NCBI GenBank assembly: GCA_027575765.1
Contig: JANBPT010000338.1
Span: 1-43,239 of the forward strand
From: Tieghemiomyces parasiticus
Lineage: Eukaryota; Kickxellomycota; Dimargaritomycetes; Dimargaritales; Dimargaritaceae
DNA: 43,239 nucleotides
Direction of reading: 5' to 3'
The notes under the pieces are model-generated. The model ran no database searches. It had not been told where the DNA came from and saw only the letters and a list, made by a program, of their open reading frames with translations. Made by a program: the position numbers and the translations under genes. Positions 1 through 11,137 of the stretch are shown one piece after another. Each line of letters starts with the position of its first letter. Within the stretch, counting starts at the first letter, position 1.

Positions 1-327
1 GAGGCACAGCCGTTGGAACCGGATTTCAACCAGACTGACTTCAAGGCCCCGATGGCTGGGTTCGGCTACGGCCTGCCCATCAGCCGCTGTGTAAGTTGAC
101 CTGGCCATCCGTCCTGCCGCACGACCCTGCCACCGCCTCTCTTTTTATCTCTCTCCACCGTACGTCTAACCCCGCCATTCCACTACTACTACTGCCCACC
201 ATCCCTGTCCACCCAGTACGCCCGGTACTTTGGCGGCGACCTGAAGCTGATCTCAATGGAAGGGTATGGCACCGACGCCTACCTACACCTCTCCCGCCTG
301 AGCGACAGCGCCGAGCCCCTTCCCTAG
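1..327 (+). CDS. Pyruvate dehydrogenase kinase, mitochondrial (3' end only)
   Basis: Last 66 codons of a gene that begins left of the window. Exons are 1-90 and 217-327 (stop TAG at 325-327), with a GT-AG intron at 91-216; both exons join in phase 0. The protein contains GFGYGLPISR followed by YFGGDLKLISMEGYGTDAYL, which is the G-box ATP lid and C-terminal part of the GHKL ATPase domain of the mitochondrial PDK/BCKDK family. The SMEGYGTD wording is closer to pyruvate dehydrogenase kinases than to branched-chain ketoacid dehydrogenase kinase, but the fragment is too short to be certain. Members phosphorylate and switch off the E1-alpha subunit in the mitochondrial matrix. The protein ends shortly after the domain (EPLP), as in other fungal members. 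Confidence 0.88.
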
Positions 328-1607
328 ATAGCCAACCTTTTATCTACGACCGAGCGGAACAGCCGCACCCTTACCTCCTCGAGAATTAGCTAGTCATCGC
401 CACCAAACCCAAGGGTTTGGTGTCCTTGTCTCCGTTCCTTTTACTCCGCCTTTCGCTCCTGTGTACAGTGTAATCCGACTATGCGTAATAAATACCGTCC
501 CACCGAACAGTTGAATCTAGCGTCGACCACAGACTGTCTTGATGATACTCGGCTTGAACCAGGAAGCCACGGGGGGTGGTCCTTGCCGCTGTTTTTCGGC
601 TGGTCTCTGCGGGCCCAGAGATGTAGAACGAGGGCTTTGTGAGATTTCCTACAGCAGGGACCTCGTGTCTCCGCACTTGTCTCCTCTGCGCATTTCAACC
701 GGGCACTCAGTCGCGTGCGGCCCATCTGCCCACGTCCATCCACACCACCTCTCGGACTTGGTGCGACGCGGACGTCTGCGTGGGCTGCCATCCTTTCCAC
801 TCGACCTTTGACCACATTCCAAGATGGACCTTTCGCCCGCCTCATATCCAGTATGATCCTGCCCACGCGTGTCTTCCGCTTCTCCCATTCCCTGGATCCC
901 TCGCCGCCTCCCTTGCCCGTCCGCGATGTGTCTAGAGAACGTTATTCAGTCCTAGAGGCCGCTGGTCTTGACGCGCATTCAGCCGGCCGCTCTTTTTTTT
1001 TCTACCCAGCCATCCTCTGCCCTCCCTCCCTTCCTCCCCCTCTCCCTCTCTCGCGTGGGTTGCTCCGTCCTCCAGCTATACCATTTTCACCGAACCTTCA
1101 CATTTCTCTCTTGCACGCCAGACCTTTTTGTGTGATGGAGATGTCCCTTGCTTACCAGCTCACTTGACTGCGCACGTTTGCATTGTATAGAGCTCTCTCA
1201 CTTTCCCTTTCTCCAGTGCGCTCTTTTCAGGCCACTTGAGGCCCCTATTCTGCCATTTACCCTCACCACCTCCTAACCACCGATATTGGCCTACCTAGTC
1301 ATCCGCATCACGTATTCTACCTCTCCGCAGTTATAACTTGCCTTCCCTTTGCCCCACTATCTCTACCCATTTATTACCCTCCCCTACTGCTACCCTTTGT
1401 GCCTCATTGTGTGCTGACGGCATACATTGCGCCGCAACTGGTGTACCTGCCTTTCAGCATCAACGATACCTTTCACGGGATACGCGCGGTTTTCACCCCC
1501 CCTCTCCCCAACCCCCCGGCTAGACCCTGCGTGGACATTCTTTTTTTTTTGCCTGTCACGCTGCCTCTAGGACCTACACCCGGTGACGTCAACCCCATAT
1601 CGTGGCC
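328..1607. other. Intergenic spacer, PDK to BRE1
   Basis: About 1.3 kb between two genes in the same orientation. Short open frames exist but none resembles a protein and none has plausible exon structure. From about 960 onward the + strand becomes strongly C/T-rich, with T and C runs at 991-1050 and 1497-1550, up to the BRE1 start; pyrimidine-rich leaders also precede other genes here (NAP1, for example), so this is probably the BRE1 promoter and 5' UTR. Confidence 0.6.
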
Positions 1608-4600
1608 ATGACCGACAAGAAGCGCCCATCTGACGATCTCGCCACCGAACACGCGCCCATGGACCCCCACGAGGAACCGCCGCTCAAGAAGCGCGTTGCC
1701 AGCCACTCTAATCTCACTAGTCCCGTCCTACCGGAATCAGCGAACGATGGTTTCTGGGACACTGTAAGTTGTAGAATCTAGTGGCCTAGATTGACCCCAC
1801 TGCCTTCGTGCTCACCTGTGGAGCAGGTGGAGTTCTACTAGCCTACTTAGCCGTGGCACGTCCCTAGCCTTCCGCATTAGACGCATAGAGCCAGGCAGTT
1901 ATCTATGCTCTGCGCCCGCCCCGATATAATGGTCAACGATTACTGATCCTTTGCCCTGTCATCTTTTTTCCCTTCACCATGATTACGCAGGAGCTGATTC
2001 AACAATTCAAAAAAGAAGCGCTGGTGCGCAAGGTGCGAGAGCACGAGCGCGAGTCGATTATTCTACGGCAAGACCTGGACGACCTCGAGGCCAACCACAA
2101 TCGGCACCTAGAGCAGCTCAGCTGGCTGTGCGTCCGATGGGACCAGGTAAGCCTCATTTGGTAACATTGTTGTGGCCGCTTTTCGGTGCCTCTGGGTTTT
2201 AGCATAAACCTTGTCTAAATGTCCATTGCATCCTTGTATCGTTGCACTTTTCTATTACCCTCAGGTCACTAACGACCTCCAGACGGTGGCCGAGTTGCTA
2301 GGGCAAGACCCGCCCTCACCCAAGGACTCCGCCGGAGATTTATGTCAGCTCCTCCTGTCGACCGCTCGTGCCGATCTGGCCGGGGAGACGCTGCCGGAAC
2401 CCCTAGCACAGCGAGCGAGCGCCGTCCAGGCCACCGTCGATGGTATCGCCGGGGCGGTAACCGAGTTTATCGAGCGGCGCCGAACCTGGCTCACACAGGC
2501 TGCGCGCCACGATCTCGCCGATGCAGAGAAGGAGCAACTGTGGCAAGAAACCTACGCCGAACAGCTCCGACTGACCGAGCTTCTCAGGAAGCACGCCGAG
2601 CGGCCGCACCCTTCCAGCCTACTCACGAGCCAGCTGGAGGCCGTGCGGGCCGAGGCCGAGACCCTTCGGCAACAACTTCAGGTCACCCGGCAGCAGCTGT
2701 TCCGCTCCGAAAAGCGATTGGACCGCCTCCGGTCACCGGCTACTAATCAAATATTCCATCCCGATCTAGCCAGCGGGAAACAGTCCCCGTCACACCCTCC
2801 CGCCGCCGTCGCCTTGGGAGCCGGTTCGCCCACCGCAGCCGTTACATCCTCCATTCCCGTCGCGGCGGTATCAGCGACAGGGGTGGGCGGACCGCCTTCG
2901 GTGAACAGCGAGGAACTCGAGGAGGCACGCAAGCTGGCCGAGGCCCGCCTGCATGAACTGGAAACCTTGACGGAGGAGCGGGCCAGTCTGCGGAGCACCA
3001 TTGAAATATTGCGACAACAGCTGGGCTCCGTCCCCGACTCGATTGTCCTCGAGTCCAGCCTGTACCGGCATCTCGCCGGCCGCAAGGAGTTTTACCAGTC
3101 GGAGCTGCAGCGGTACAAGGCCGCGGCCGAACAATACCGAGCCGAGTTGGATGAACTCAAGGAAGGTCGGCGGCAATTTCAGGAGAACTTGGAGGTATGT
3201 ATCCGGGCGCTTTGCTGGCATGAATAACCGTGTCCGTGGGACAATGCGATATGGTAGCCCAAGGGAGCGCAATCTAACCGGTATTTTCTCGTTACTTGTC
3301 CGCCATGCTCTGTATCGCCCCTACCCACTCCAGACCGAAGAAAAGGCCCGCCGCAAGGCGCTCGAGGCCGAGATGAAACGGCTTGAGAGCGACTCTGCCC
3401 GACTCCGTGCGCAGCGTGATCAAATCCAGCAGCGCTGTGACGTGATTTCCACTAAGGAAGAGGTTGACTCTCACGCTAACCAGGAGGTGCGGACGCTGGC
3501 CAACAGCCGCAAGGTAGGTCTAGGGAGGCGGGCCTGTTCATTGGCAGTTGACTCACTATCCACACTGGCTTCAACGTGAAAGAACTCGCGCCCGTTTTAA
3601 CCACTGCCATCTACCATCGACAACCTACACCGCACGCGTCCCCCTTTCCTTTCAGGAACGCATTACGGCATTCACTGCCGAGGTGCGCCGGCTGCGACTC
3701 AAGATCGCCGCGGACGCTGGAGATAAGGACGCCACCGAGTTCTACCAGGTCAACGAGGAGCTGTCCTACGCGGAATCTTTAAAGCAGCAGCTAAGGTAAG
3801 CCCGCGCTCCAGCACCTTGCCCGCGTGTGTGGTCTTTGTATTCACCGCCGTGCGCCAGCCATGGAAACCGCTAGCCGCTCGATTTCCTTTTTGATTATTA
3901 TTTTATTTGGCTCATACCCCTCCATTGACCCTCTGCACGATCACGACGCACACCCTTTCCATCCCTATGCGGATCAACCCCAGTGCCGCTGAGGCCCGAA
4001 TTATCGAGCTTACCCAGCAGGTCAAGAGTTTCGAACAAGCTGTCGGCGAATCGCGCAGCGTCCAGGAAGTAAGTACTGGGGAAGATTAACTTTAACTGAA
4101 CACTGGGTTGCTATACCACTCGCGATTACATACGAGAGACGAACGTCCCATCTTGTAATTTAAGCAGAGCCCATTAACCTCATGGTGTACATTGACTACT
4201 CCAATCACATCACCCCCCTTTCCCAGATTTTATTGGAATCCCAACTGCACCAGGCCCGGGAGGCCGAATTGGAGAAGGCATTGGCCGACCTGCGCGCCCG
4301 CTGTGGCCTGGATGGCGACGCGGCCGGGCCTGAGGCCAAGGCCGAAGCGTATGCCCGCCGCATCGACACTCTGGAGACCGAACTTTTTGGGCTCCGGGTA
4401 GCCGAGCAGGGGATGATGCGGGAATTGGAGCACATCTCGCAGGGTTGGGCCCAGCTGCACGAGCAAAACTCGAGCAAGGTTTTTGACGCTGTCAGGTGGA
4501 ACGATCAACTGCAGCACTACCAGGCTGAGAAGGCCAAGTTGTTGCACAAATTCGCAGGACTTAGCAAGCAGAAGGACAACCATGCCAACCTCAATCTGGC

Positions 4601-5302
4601 GCTCAAACGCAAGTCAGATAAGCAGACCGAGCATATCAAGGCCCTCGAGGAGAAGGAAAAGGCCCTGGGAAAGCAGAACGTCCTCCTCGAAAAGGAGGCG
4701 CTGGCTGCCCAAGCCGCCACTCGGGCCTGTAAGGATCGGCTTGAGGAGGTGGCCCTGCGCAGTTCGGAACTGGTGGACAACGTGGCCCGGGCCGAAGGAC
4801 GCATTGCAGAGGTATGTAATGGAGGGTATGGGCCATCCGTACAGGTCATGGAATTGGTTTTGTGGGTGTCCGCAATGTACTCTCGACCCTACATATCGGC
4901 TAATTCCCATCTCACCTATTTGGGCTTCTTCGGATCCTTTCCTCCTCTCTTTTTTTTAAAAAATCTTAGGCCCAGCGGGCCCTGACTGAACGCACGCAGC
5001 AGGTTGAACGGGAGGCACACCAGAACCGGCGACTGCAAGAGGAGTGCCAAACTCTCAAGCGGAAGCTGGAACGGTCCTCCAAAGAACAGGCCGACGAGGA
5101 CCTACAAACTGACCTGGCCAACTACAAGAAACTGGCCAAGTGCCACGCGTGCGACGCCCGACTCAAAACGCACGCCCTGATGCGTTGCATGCACGTTTTC
5201 TGCCACGAATGTTTGCAGGCCCGCCTCGATACCCGCCAGCGCAAGTGCCCGACCTGCGGTGAGCCCTTCGGGGTGAAGGACGTGCGCCGTATATACGTCT
5301 AG
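1608..5302 (+). CDS. BRE1: E3 ubiquitin-protein ligase BRE1 (histone H2B monoubiquitination)
   Basis: Eight exons: 1608-1763, 1991-2146, 2265-3194, 3334-3513, 3656-3795, 3984-4068, 4227-4811, 4970-5302, giving 854 residues; all introns are GT-AG and phases agree. Almost the whole protein is charged coiled coil (Leu/Glu/Arg/Gln rich), broken by a Pro/Ala/Ser-rich linker around residues 290-330. The C-terminus is a C3HC4 RING at residues 802-840 (CHAC, CMHVFCHEC, CPTC) followed by FGVKDVRRIYV, the characteristic end of Bre1/RNF20 proteins. A basic PPLKKR motif near residue 25 could be a nuclear signal. Family role: with Rad6 it monoubiquitinates histone H2B C-terminal lysine in transcribed chromatin. 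It is somewhat longer than the roughly 700-residue yeast protein. The exon 8 acceptor could lie six bases downstream without changing frame. Confidence 0.93.
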
Positions 5303-6030
5303 AGAGCCCGGGATACAGATCAAGAATCAGGAGGGTCGGGGTAGCAGTCCTCCGCGCCAGTATGTGGCTTACGCTGTCATTTTCGAGGGTGAGGTTCGTT
5401 TTCTTCCGTGTTGTACATACTTCAGTACCTTGGTGTTAGTTTCACTATTAGATTCGTTTTCATGTCTCTTCATACCTTTATTCGTGATGTTACCCACCGT
5501 CGATGGCAATAGTCCGCCATAGTTAATCATCGGTTGTGAAAGTAGTGGTTGTCCCGGCCACCCGAGCGATTGGCCCGGGGCAAACCCACCGCAGTTTGGA
5601 GTACTCCTGCCCACTGACGCTCTGCAAGGTGGCGGTTGACCTCTCCACAAGTCTTCTCAGCTTCGAGCAGCCCTCGCTTCACTTTCATACATAATCCTGG
5701 CTCGGACCGTCACCTTGTCAACCTTTCGAGTAAACCACACATATATCCCCTGTAGCGAAACGTCTACCGACTCCCACGAACGGTCACATTACTTGGGTGC
5801 GGCGACCGAGATACCTATTTGATGAGATGGGGGGGGGTTATTACATTATCAGCAGCTCCAACCGATCGTTTGCCATCGCTTACATTACTGAAGTTAGCAC
5901 CGGAAAGTACGACCCTCTTGACGCTGACGTGGTTATAAAGCGCAGGATACCGGCCCAACCTGATTAGCAAGGGAGCGGGCTGGAGAATGGACACGAAGAT
6001 ACTAGAGCCCAAGAGCAAATACGGCTAGGC
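5303..6030. other. Convergent intergenic region, BRE1 to carboxylate permease
   Basis: The 3' ends of two converging genes face each other here. I see no gene. The segment holds a nine-base G run at 5829-5837 and no canonical AATAAA on either strand close to the stops. It presumably contains both 3' UTRs. Confidence 0.6.
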
Positions 6031-7701
6031 TTATTCCTTGGCAGCAGCAGCGCTCGGCAAAGTTGCTTCGGATGACTCCTCGGCCAGCAAACCCACCGCA
6101 GGTTTCGTCGTGGGGGCCTTCGTCTCGTGGCAGAACCAGAGGAGGATCCAGGTGAGAACGAGAAATGAAGCCATAATGATACCCGTGCCGGCCGTGAAAT
6201 TTAAGGTACCCGCGGCCGTACGCGACCAGCGCTCGGCGATGGCGGCCTCGATCTGAGCGGTACCACCGGTGATCAGGTTGGCTAATTGGGTAACGAACCC
6301 CATAAATAAGGCGCGGTTCCGCTGGGGGCCCAGTTCGTGTAAAAACACGGCCAGAACGCCATTGAACCCGGCAATGAAAATGGTGATGAAGATGGAGCCT
6401 AGGATGGCCTGCCACCCTACCTTCGGGATGGCGAAGAGCGGGACGAAGGCCAGCGCCAGAGTGACGGCGATCAACATCACGCGTTTGCGCCCAAAGTATT
6501 GCGAACCGTAACCGGCCACGGTGGAACCGACCATGGTCCCGACGTCTCGCGAAATCAGGGCCGCGGTGACGATACCCACGGGGAGCTCGAACTGGACCCG
6601 GAGGATGGTCGGGATCATGTCACCCATGCCCCGGCTGACGAACTGGAAAGCGGAGATGAGGCAAACCATGTGCACGATGGTCCGACGGTATTGTATTACC
6701 TCGGACCATAAGGCGGCGCCGTAGCTGGCGGAGGCCGATGGGGATTCTGCCGACGGACGGGGGCCCAATTGGCGATCGAATTCCGAGACGGGGGTCTGCA
6801 GGGAGACCGAGTCATACTTGGACAGGCTGTGCCGGATATCTGCATCGGCGATCTTCTCCGGCGGGCTAGTGTGCGGGTCGGCTGCGAGTTCCGGGTTGGC
6901 TGCAGCGGCGGCGGCGGCCTTCTGTTCGGCACGAGCTCGCAGCCACTCGGGACTCTCGGGTACAAAACACCGTAGCAAGATGACGAAAACGGCCGGGGCG
7001 ATACTAATCCAGTAGAGCGGGCGCCAACCCAGGGTAGGAAACACGCCGAGGTGAAGTAGCGACGCAGCAATGTTACCAACCGGGGCGGCTTGGTGGAGGA
7101 TCCCCGAGAAGAGGCCGTGAACCGAAGGTGGTAAACACTCCATGGTCATGGCGGCACTTAGGGCCCATTCCGCCCCCATGGCAATGCCGAAGATACAACG
7201 GAGGGCGACAAAGACGCCAAAATTGGGGGCGAACCCCGACCCCAAGCTGACTAGGGCGCAGATCGTAACGTTGACCAGCAACGGGATCCGCCTACCAAAT
7301 CGGTCAGCTATAATTCCAAACGACACCGCACCCACCGGCCGCATGGCCAGGGTCACGGTCGTGGCGATTGCCATCTGGGATATCGGAATTTCAAAGGTTG
7401 CGGCTACCTCGCTCAGAGTGATGGCTGCAATGTAGAAATCCATGGCTTCCAAGGCCCACCCAAAGAACATGGCCGAGAAAACGAGGTACTGCAACGGTGT
7501 CAGCATACGGAGGAGGGTGAGGAGATTGCGGGACCCTTCGGCGTTGTTGCCGTCGACGGGCGACGCGGCTTTGATCGACAGAGCGGTAGGTTCATCGGGA
7601 ACCTCTTGAGAAGTGACTGCATAAGCCTCCAGGTGGGTTAAATGGCCGACCTTCTTGGCTTCGTCGGCCGAACAGTGGGCGTTTGCATCCTTGCCGTCCA
7701 T
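6031..7701 (-). CDS. MFS carboxylate permease, JEN/SHS-like
   Basis: Single-exon gene, 556 residues, stop TAA at 6031-6033. After a hydrophilic N-terminal tail of about 70 residues there are roughly 12 hydrophobic segments split into two halves by a charged central loop (about residues 255-335). Major facilitator signatures are visible: GIIADRFGRR between TM2 and TM3, and FGIAMGAEWALSAAMTMECL, GLFSGILHQAAPVGN and FVPESPEWL in the first half; VAGYGSQYFGRKR in the second half. These match the SHS (sialate:H+ symporter) branch that includes the fungal JEN monocarboxylate/dicarboxylate proton symporters. The second-half segment FLHELGPQRNRALFMGF also fits JEN proteins. The JEN hallmark around NxxS/THxS/TQDxxxT is not present, so lactate/pyruvate specificity is not established. 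It would sit in the plasma membrane or another membrane. Transcribed toward BRE1. Confidence 0.82.
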   Translation of the reverse strand: MDGKDANAHCSADEAKKVGHLTHLEAYAVTSQEVPDEPTALSIKAASPVDGNNAEGSRNLLTLLRMLTPLQYLVFSAMFFGWALEAMDFYIAAITLSEVAATFEIPISQMAIATTVTLAMRPVGAVSFGIIADRFGRRIPLLVNVTICALVSLGSGFAPNFGVFVALRCIFGIAMGAEWALSAAMTMECLPPSVHGLFSGILHQAAPVGNIAASLLHLGVFPTLGWRPLYWISIAPAVFVILLRCFVPESPEWLRARAEQKAAAAAAANPELAADPHTSPPEKIADADIRHSLSKYDSVSLQTPVSEFDRQLGPRPSAESPSASASYGAALWSEVIQYRRTIVHMVCLISAFQFVSRGMGDMIPTILRVQFELPVGIVTAALISRDVGTMVGSTVAGYGSQYFGRKRVMLIAVTLALAFVPLFAIPKVGWQAILGSIFITIFIAGFNGVLAVFLHELGPQRNRALFMGFVTQLANLITGGTAQIEAAIAERWSRTAAGTLNFTAGTGIIMASFLVLTWILLWFCHETKAPTTKPAVGLLAEESSEATLPSAAAAKE

Positions 7702-7946
7702 GCTAGAGGGTAAGGAAGTAGTCGAGGAGGATATAGATTGGCAGTGGGGAACTGGGCGTAGGCAGTAGGGTTCTGCTACTTTTTAGCGGGGCGTCAAGTT
7801 AGCGCCAGGTGCGTTGTACGGCCAGGCGGGGACAATCGAGGGGGGGGACAGGAGTGGTGAAGACAGGCGAGTGCGGTAGTTGATGGGTACTCAATCCAGG
7901 GTGCTGATTATAGTGCTTTAATACCCTTGGTCTGATGGAGAAGAAA

Positions 7947-7964
7947 GGAGGAGGAGGAGGAGGA
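7947..7964 (+). repeat. (GGA)6 microsatellite
   Basis: Six perfect GGA triplets upstream of the permease start, in non-coding sequence. On the permease strand this reads as a pyrimidine-rich TCC tract. Confidence 0.85.
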
Positions 7965-10096
7965 GAGTTCAGTATGCTGGTTGAGAGTTGGATTCGACTA
8001 AACGAGCCATCCCAGTAGGCTGTGGGGTTCGAGGTTAGGAGGACCCTGTAGCAGCGATTGGCCGCGCATGATGGATCTAAAAGAAGGGGGAAGTAGGTAT
8101 AGGACGGTGACCTGGATGTAAGGGTCTGGTAGGAACGTGTTTAGCGATGAATGTTGGCATCCCAGAGCTATCGCGAACCGGGCTCGGATGAGCCACAAAG
8201 GCCACTAAATGAGAGCTGCCAGGGGCGTGGCGGGCTGTGTACAAGTGGGGCCTACCGTGGTACTAGTTCACCCCATAAACAAAGTTGACTATAGGGTGCT
8301 CTAGTGCACCAATTTCGTGTGAGCGGCGTCCAGTTTACCCTTCTATTGAGCATTCGCCGGGGAACCGACAGGCATCGCAATCTTAAACACTCATGCACAG
8401 CAACCACTGTCCAGGTGCAACTAGATGGTCGAGCACTGCCAACATTCCAAGCATCACTCTGAGAATTCAGTGGTCCCTCTTCCTCCCCTCTCCACCTACA
8501 GAAGCCCTCGCTGAAGTGAGGAAACGGCATCCCACAGCGAGCGTATCTAGCGGTAGGCCAGGGGGGGGAGTGGATAGTATGAATACTGAAATTAGAACAG
8601 ACCATGCATACCAGCCGACGAGCATCGTGGCCCATTGAGCCATTTATTTATTTCTACAATTCTGGTAAAGCACGCCAGGGGCCTCCGTGTCAGGGGACTG
8701 ATCTGGTGGTACAAGAGCCTTTGCTGTTCATGCGTTTGGCGGGCAAGTGGCCTGGGCCACCATTAAGAATGAGTGGGCAAATGGAGACGATAGGAATCCG
8801 GGTTCCAATGCGCCACTACTGCCGGCTCACAGTTAGACAGTGGCGAGCCGGCAAGGGGTATAGACCATCACAGACTACTTTGTGTGGTTTTTTGCCGCAC
8901 ACCCATGCGAATCGAAATTAGGCATAGTTGATACATAAATATAAAAAAGAGGATCATACTACAGGCACTTATTAAATCGTTATCAAGTGCATAGAGGCAG
9001 ACTACAGTCTACTGAATGTGGCCTGATGATTCTCCTTTCTCTATCTACCAGATAGGCACGATGGTCTAGAAGGGCGTGTTATTTCGATCGGGCGATTCCC
9101 AACGAGTGTGGACTAACGAGGCGGGCGAGCGGGTTACCATATAGATCAGCAGCCCAGCCGACCCTCACAATCGTGGTAAGCAGGCTATCGACCTTGCAAC
9201 GTTAACGTTGGAGGCTGCCAGTATGGCATAGAGCGCAGCTAGGGGCACACCCTGTGCCACCTGTTGCAAGGACGGGTGTACAATGTGTGTCTAAATACCC
9301 TCAATCTCAAGTGCAGAGGAGACGAGGTGGAAGTGCCGCTGGGAAGTGGGTAGGTGGGAAAGGGGGGGGGGTAAGGAAGAGGACGGAAGGGGCTGTGACC
9401 CTCTCACCATTTGACACCGAAAGGTAGATACCAGGTGGAGGGCTCATTCGCAACGGGCAATGCGGGTAGCTGTTAGCCCTCAGGAGCACACAAACGAACC
9501 CACAGGCCGGCATAGTCAGTAGCCTCAAGCCACCCCTGACTTCCCTACGACCTGCATGTTAAACACTATGTGGTATTGGTCAAGAGTCCAGTGAGCATAA
9601 ATTACTTCTTCTTTTTTTTTTCACTCTTCCGCTTTTTCCAACGATCAAGCGCAACTGAACTGAGCGAAAGTTGGTCTATCGGCGACGCTCATCCGCCAGG
9701 ATTCGCAATATTCGTCTTCAGGCGGTTGGTAGGCAAGGGGGGGGAAGTGTATATACTGGCGAGGAGGTACTGGGCCGATCCCAATAGAAGTTGGTGCCAT
9801 TGTGTGCTGGATAGGCAACCCGAACGCGCCACCCCGGTGCCTAATCCATTGCAATGGGGAAAGGGACAGTGGTACCTACCTTGGTAAGATACTACGGATG
9901 TGTCTGTTCACCCCCCCCCACCTCCTTCTCTCTCGGCCCAGTCTTAACCGGTAGTCAACAATTTGCTTACATAACCGTAAACGATCAGATAGAGACTACT
10001 CTCACGACACGAGTAATCATAGGAAAACGATGCTGTACACCATGGACACAGGGGCCCGGTAAGGAGGGCACCGTAAAAGTTTTAATATATATATAT

Positions 10097-10102
10097 TTTA
10101 TT
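10097..10102 (-). promoter_or_regulatory. Putative polyadenylation signal of NDUFS8
   Basis: TTTATT on the + strand reads AATAAA on the minus strand, about 170 bases past the NDUFS8 stop and inside a strongly AT-rich stretch (10081-10111). Assigned from sequence match and position only. Confidence 0.4.
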
Positions 10103-10271
10103 CATTAAAAAACCGTGAATTCGCCTTGCATGACGCTAAGTAAGCGGTCGGAAACTACCTTGCGTTACACACATGGTTACCGAGCGTCAAGGCGGTGCGA
10201 AGGTACATGAAATTAGCGGCAATCATGCTAGCCGATAGCGCCACACACATACACACTTTCTCTCTCTTAAT

Positions 10272-11137
10272 CTATCTGTAAGGGTGGTCAGCCTCTAGGT
10301 TAGCGGCAATCTCCGTCTCCCACTTATCGCCGTTGCTGAGGAGCTTCTCCTTGTTGTAGAGCAGTTCCTCGTGGGTCTCCGTGGAGTATTCATAGTTGGA
10401 GGTCTCCACAATGGCGTCCACGGGACAAGCCTCCTGGCAGAAGCCACAGTAGATACACTTGGTCATATCGATATCGTAGCGGGTGGTACGGCGGCTGCCG
10501 TCGTCACGGCTCTCGGACTCGATGGTGATGGCCTGGGCCGGGCAGATGGCTTCGCACAACTTGCAGGCGATACAGCGTTCCTCGCCCGAGGGGTACCGGC
10601 GCAAGGCGTGCTCACCGCGGAACCGCGGGCTCAGAGGGCCCTTCTCGGCCGGGTAATGCAGCGTGAAGGAGGGACGGAAGAAGTGCTCCAGGGTCACCCA
10701 CGCGCCCTTGAACAGCTCAGTGATGAGTAGCGCTTGTGCGCTGTGCTCCACCAGACTCACGCCCTTGTAAATCTCCTCCGGTTTGTCGGTGCGCAGGTGA
10801 GGTACCTGGGGACCGTGGGGGACCTCAGCAGACCGCGCTGTCGAGGAGCTAAAGGTCGCCGCCGACGCGAGGACGGGCCGCAGGGATCCGGTACGCAGGG
10901 TGCCTTGCGAGTGGGTAAAGAAAAAAGAGTGGGGGGAGGAGGGTAAAGAGATCTGGCCGGGTTAACCTCAGTTCGGAGAGCTATGGATGCAACACCGATC
11001 GGTGTGCATGCAGGCTAGGTTGGAACCACGAGAGAATGCTGGGCATCCAGGAGACAGCCTAGCGAACCGACTCGACGATGGCATCGCTTCTACTTACCCT
11101 TAGAGAGGCTCGTGGCCACCAATCGCGGAAGGGACAT
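10272..11137 (-). CDS. NADH:ubiquinone oxidoreductase 23-kDa subunit (NDUFS8/TYKY/NuoI type)
   Basis: Two exons on the minus strand: 11137-11098 (40 nt, phase 1) and 10903-10272 (stop TAG), intron 11097-10904 with GTAAGT donor and CGCAAG acceptor; 223 residues in total. The short first exon encodes [14 protein letters not shown], the beginning of an Arg/Ser/Ala-rich, acid-free mitochondrial presequence that continues into exon 2. The mature part carries two ferredoxin-type 4Fe-4S motifs, [12 protein letters not shown] (cysteines about 124, 127, 130, 134) and [12 protein letters not shown] (about 163, 166, 169, 173), which bind clusters N6a and N6b in the peripheral arm of complex I. Length and motif spacing match the family. 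Its presence indicates that this fungus retains respiratory complex I. Head-to-head with the FKBP gene. Confidence 0.95.

Larger units (their letters stand above)
7702..10271. other. Long gene-poor spacer, permease to NDUFS8
   Basis: About 2.6 kb. Open frames up to 127 codons exist on both strands but all have scrambled composition and no recognisable motif. Features seen: six GGA triplets at 7947-7964; G runs of 8-10 at 8561-8568, 9362-9371 and 9737-9744; a nine-base C run at 9911-9919; and an AT-alternating stretch near 10084-10102. The left part is likely the permease promoter. No tRNA, snRNA or mobile element was recognised. Confidence 0.6.
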
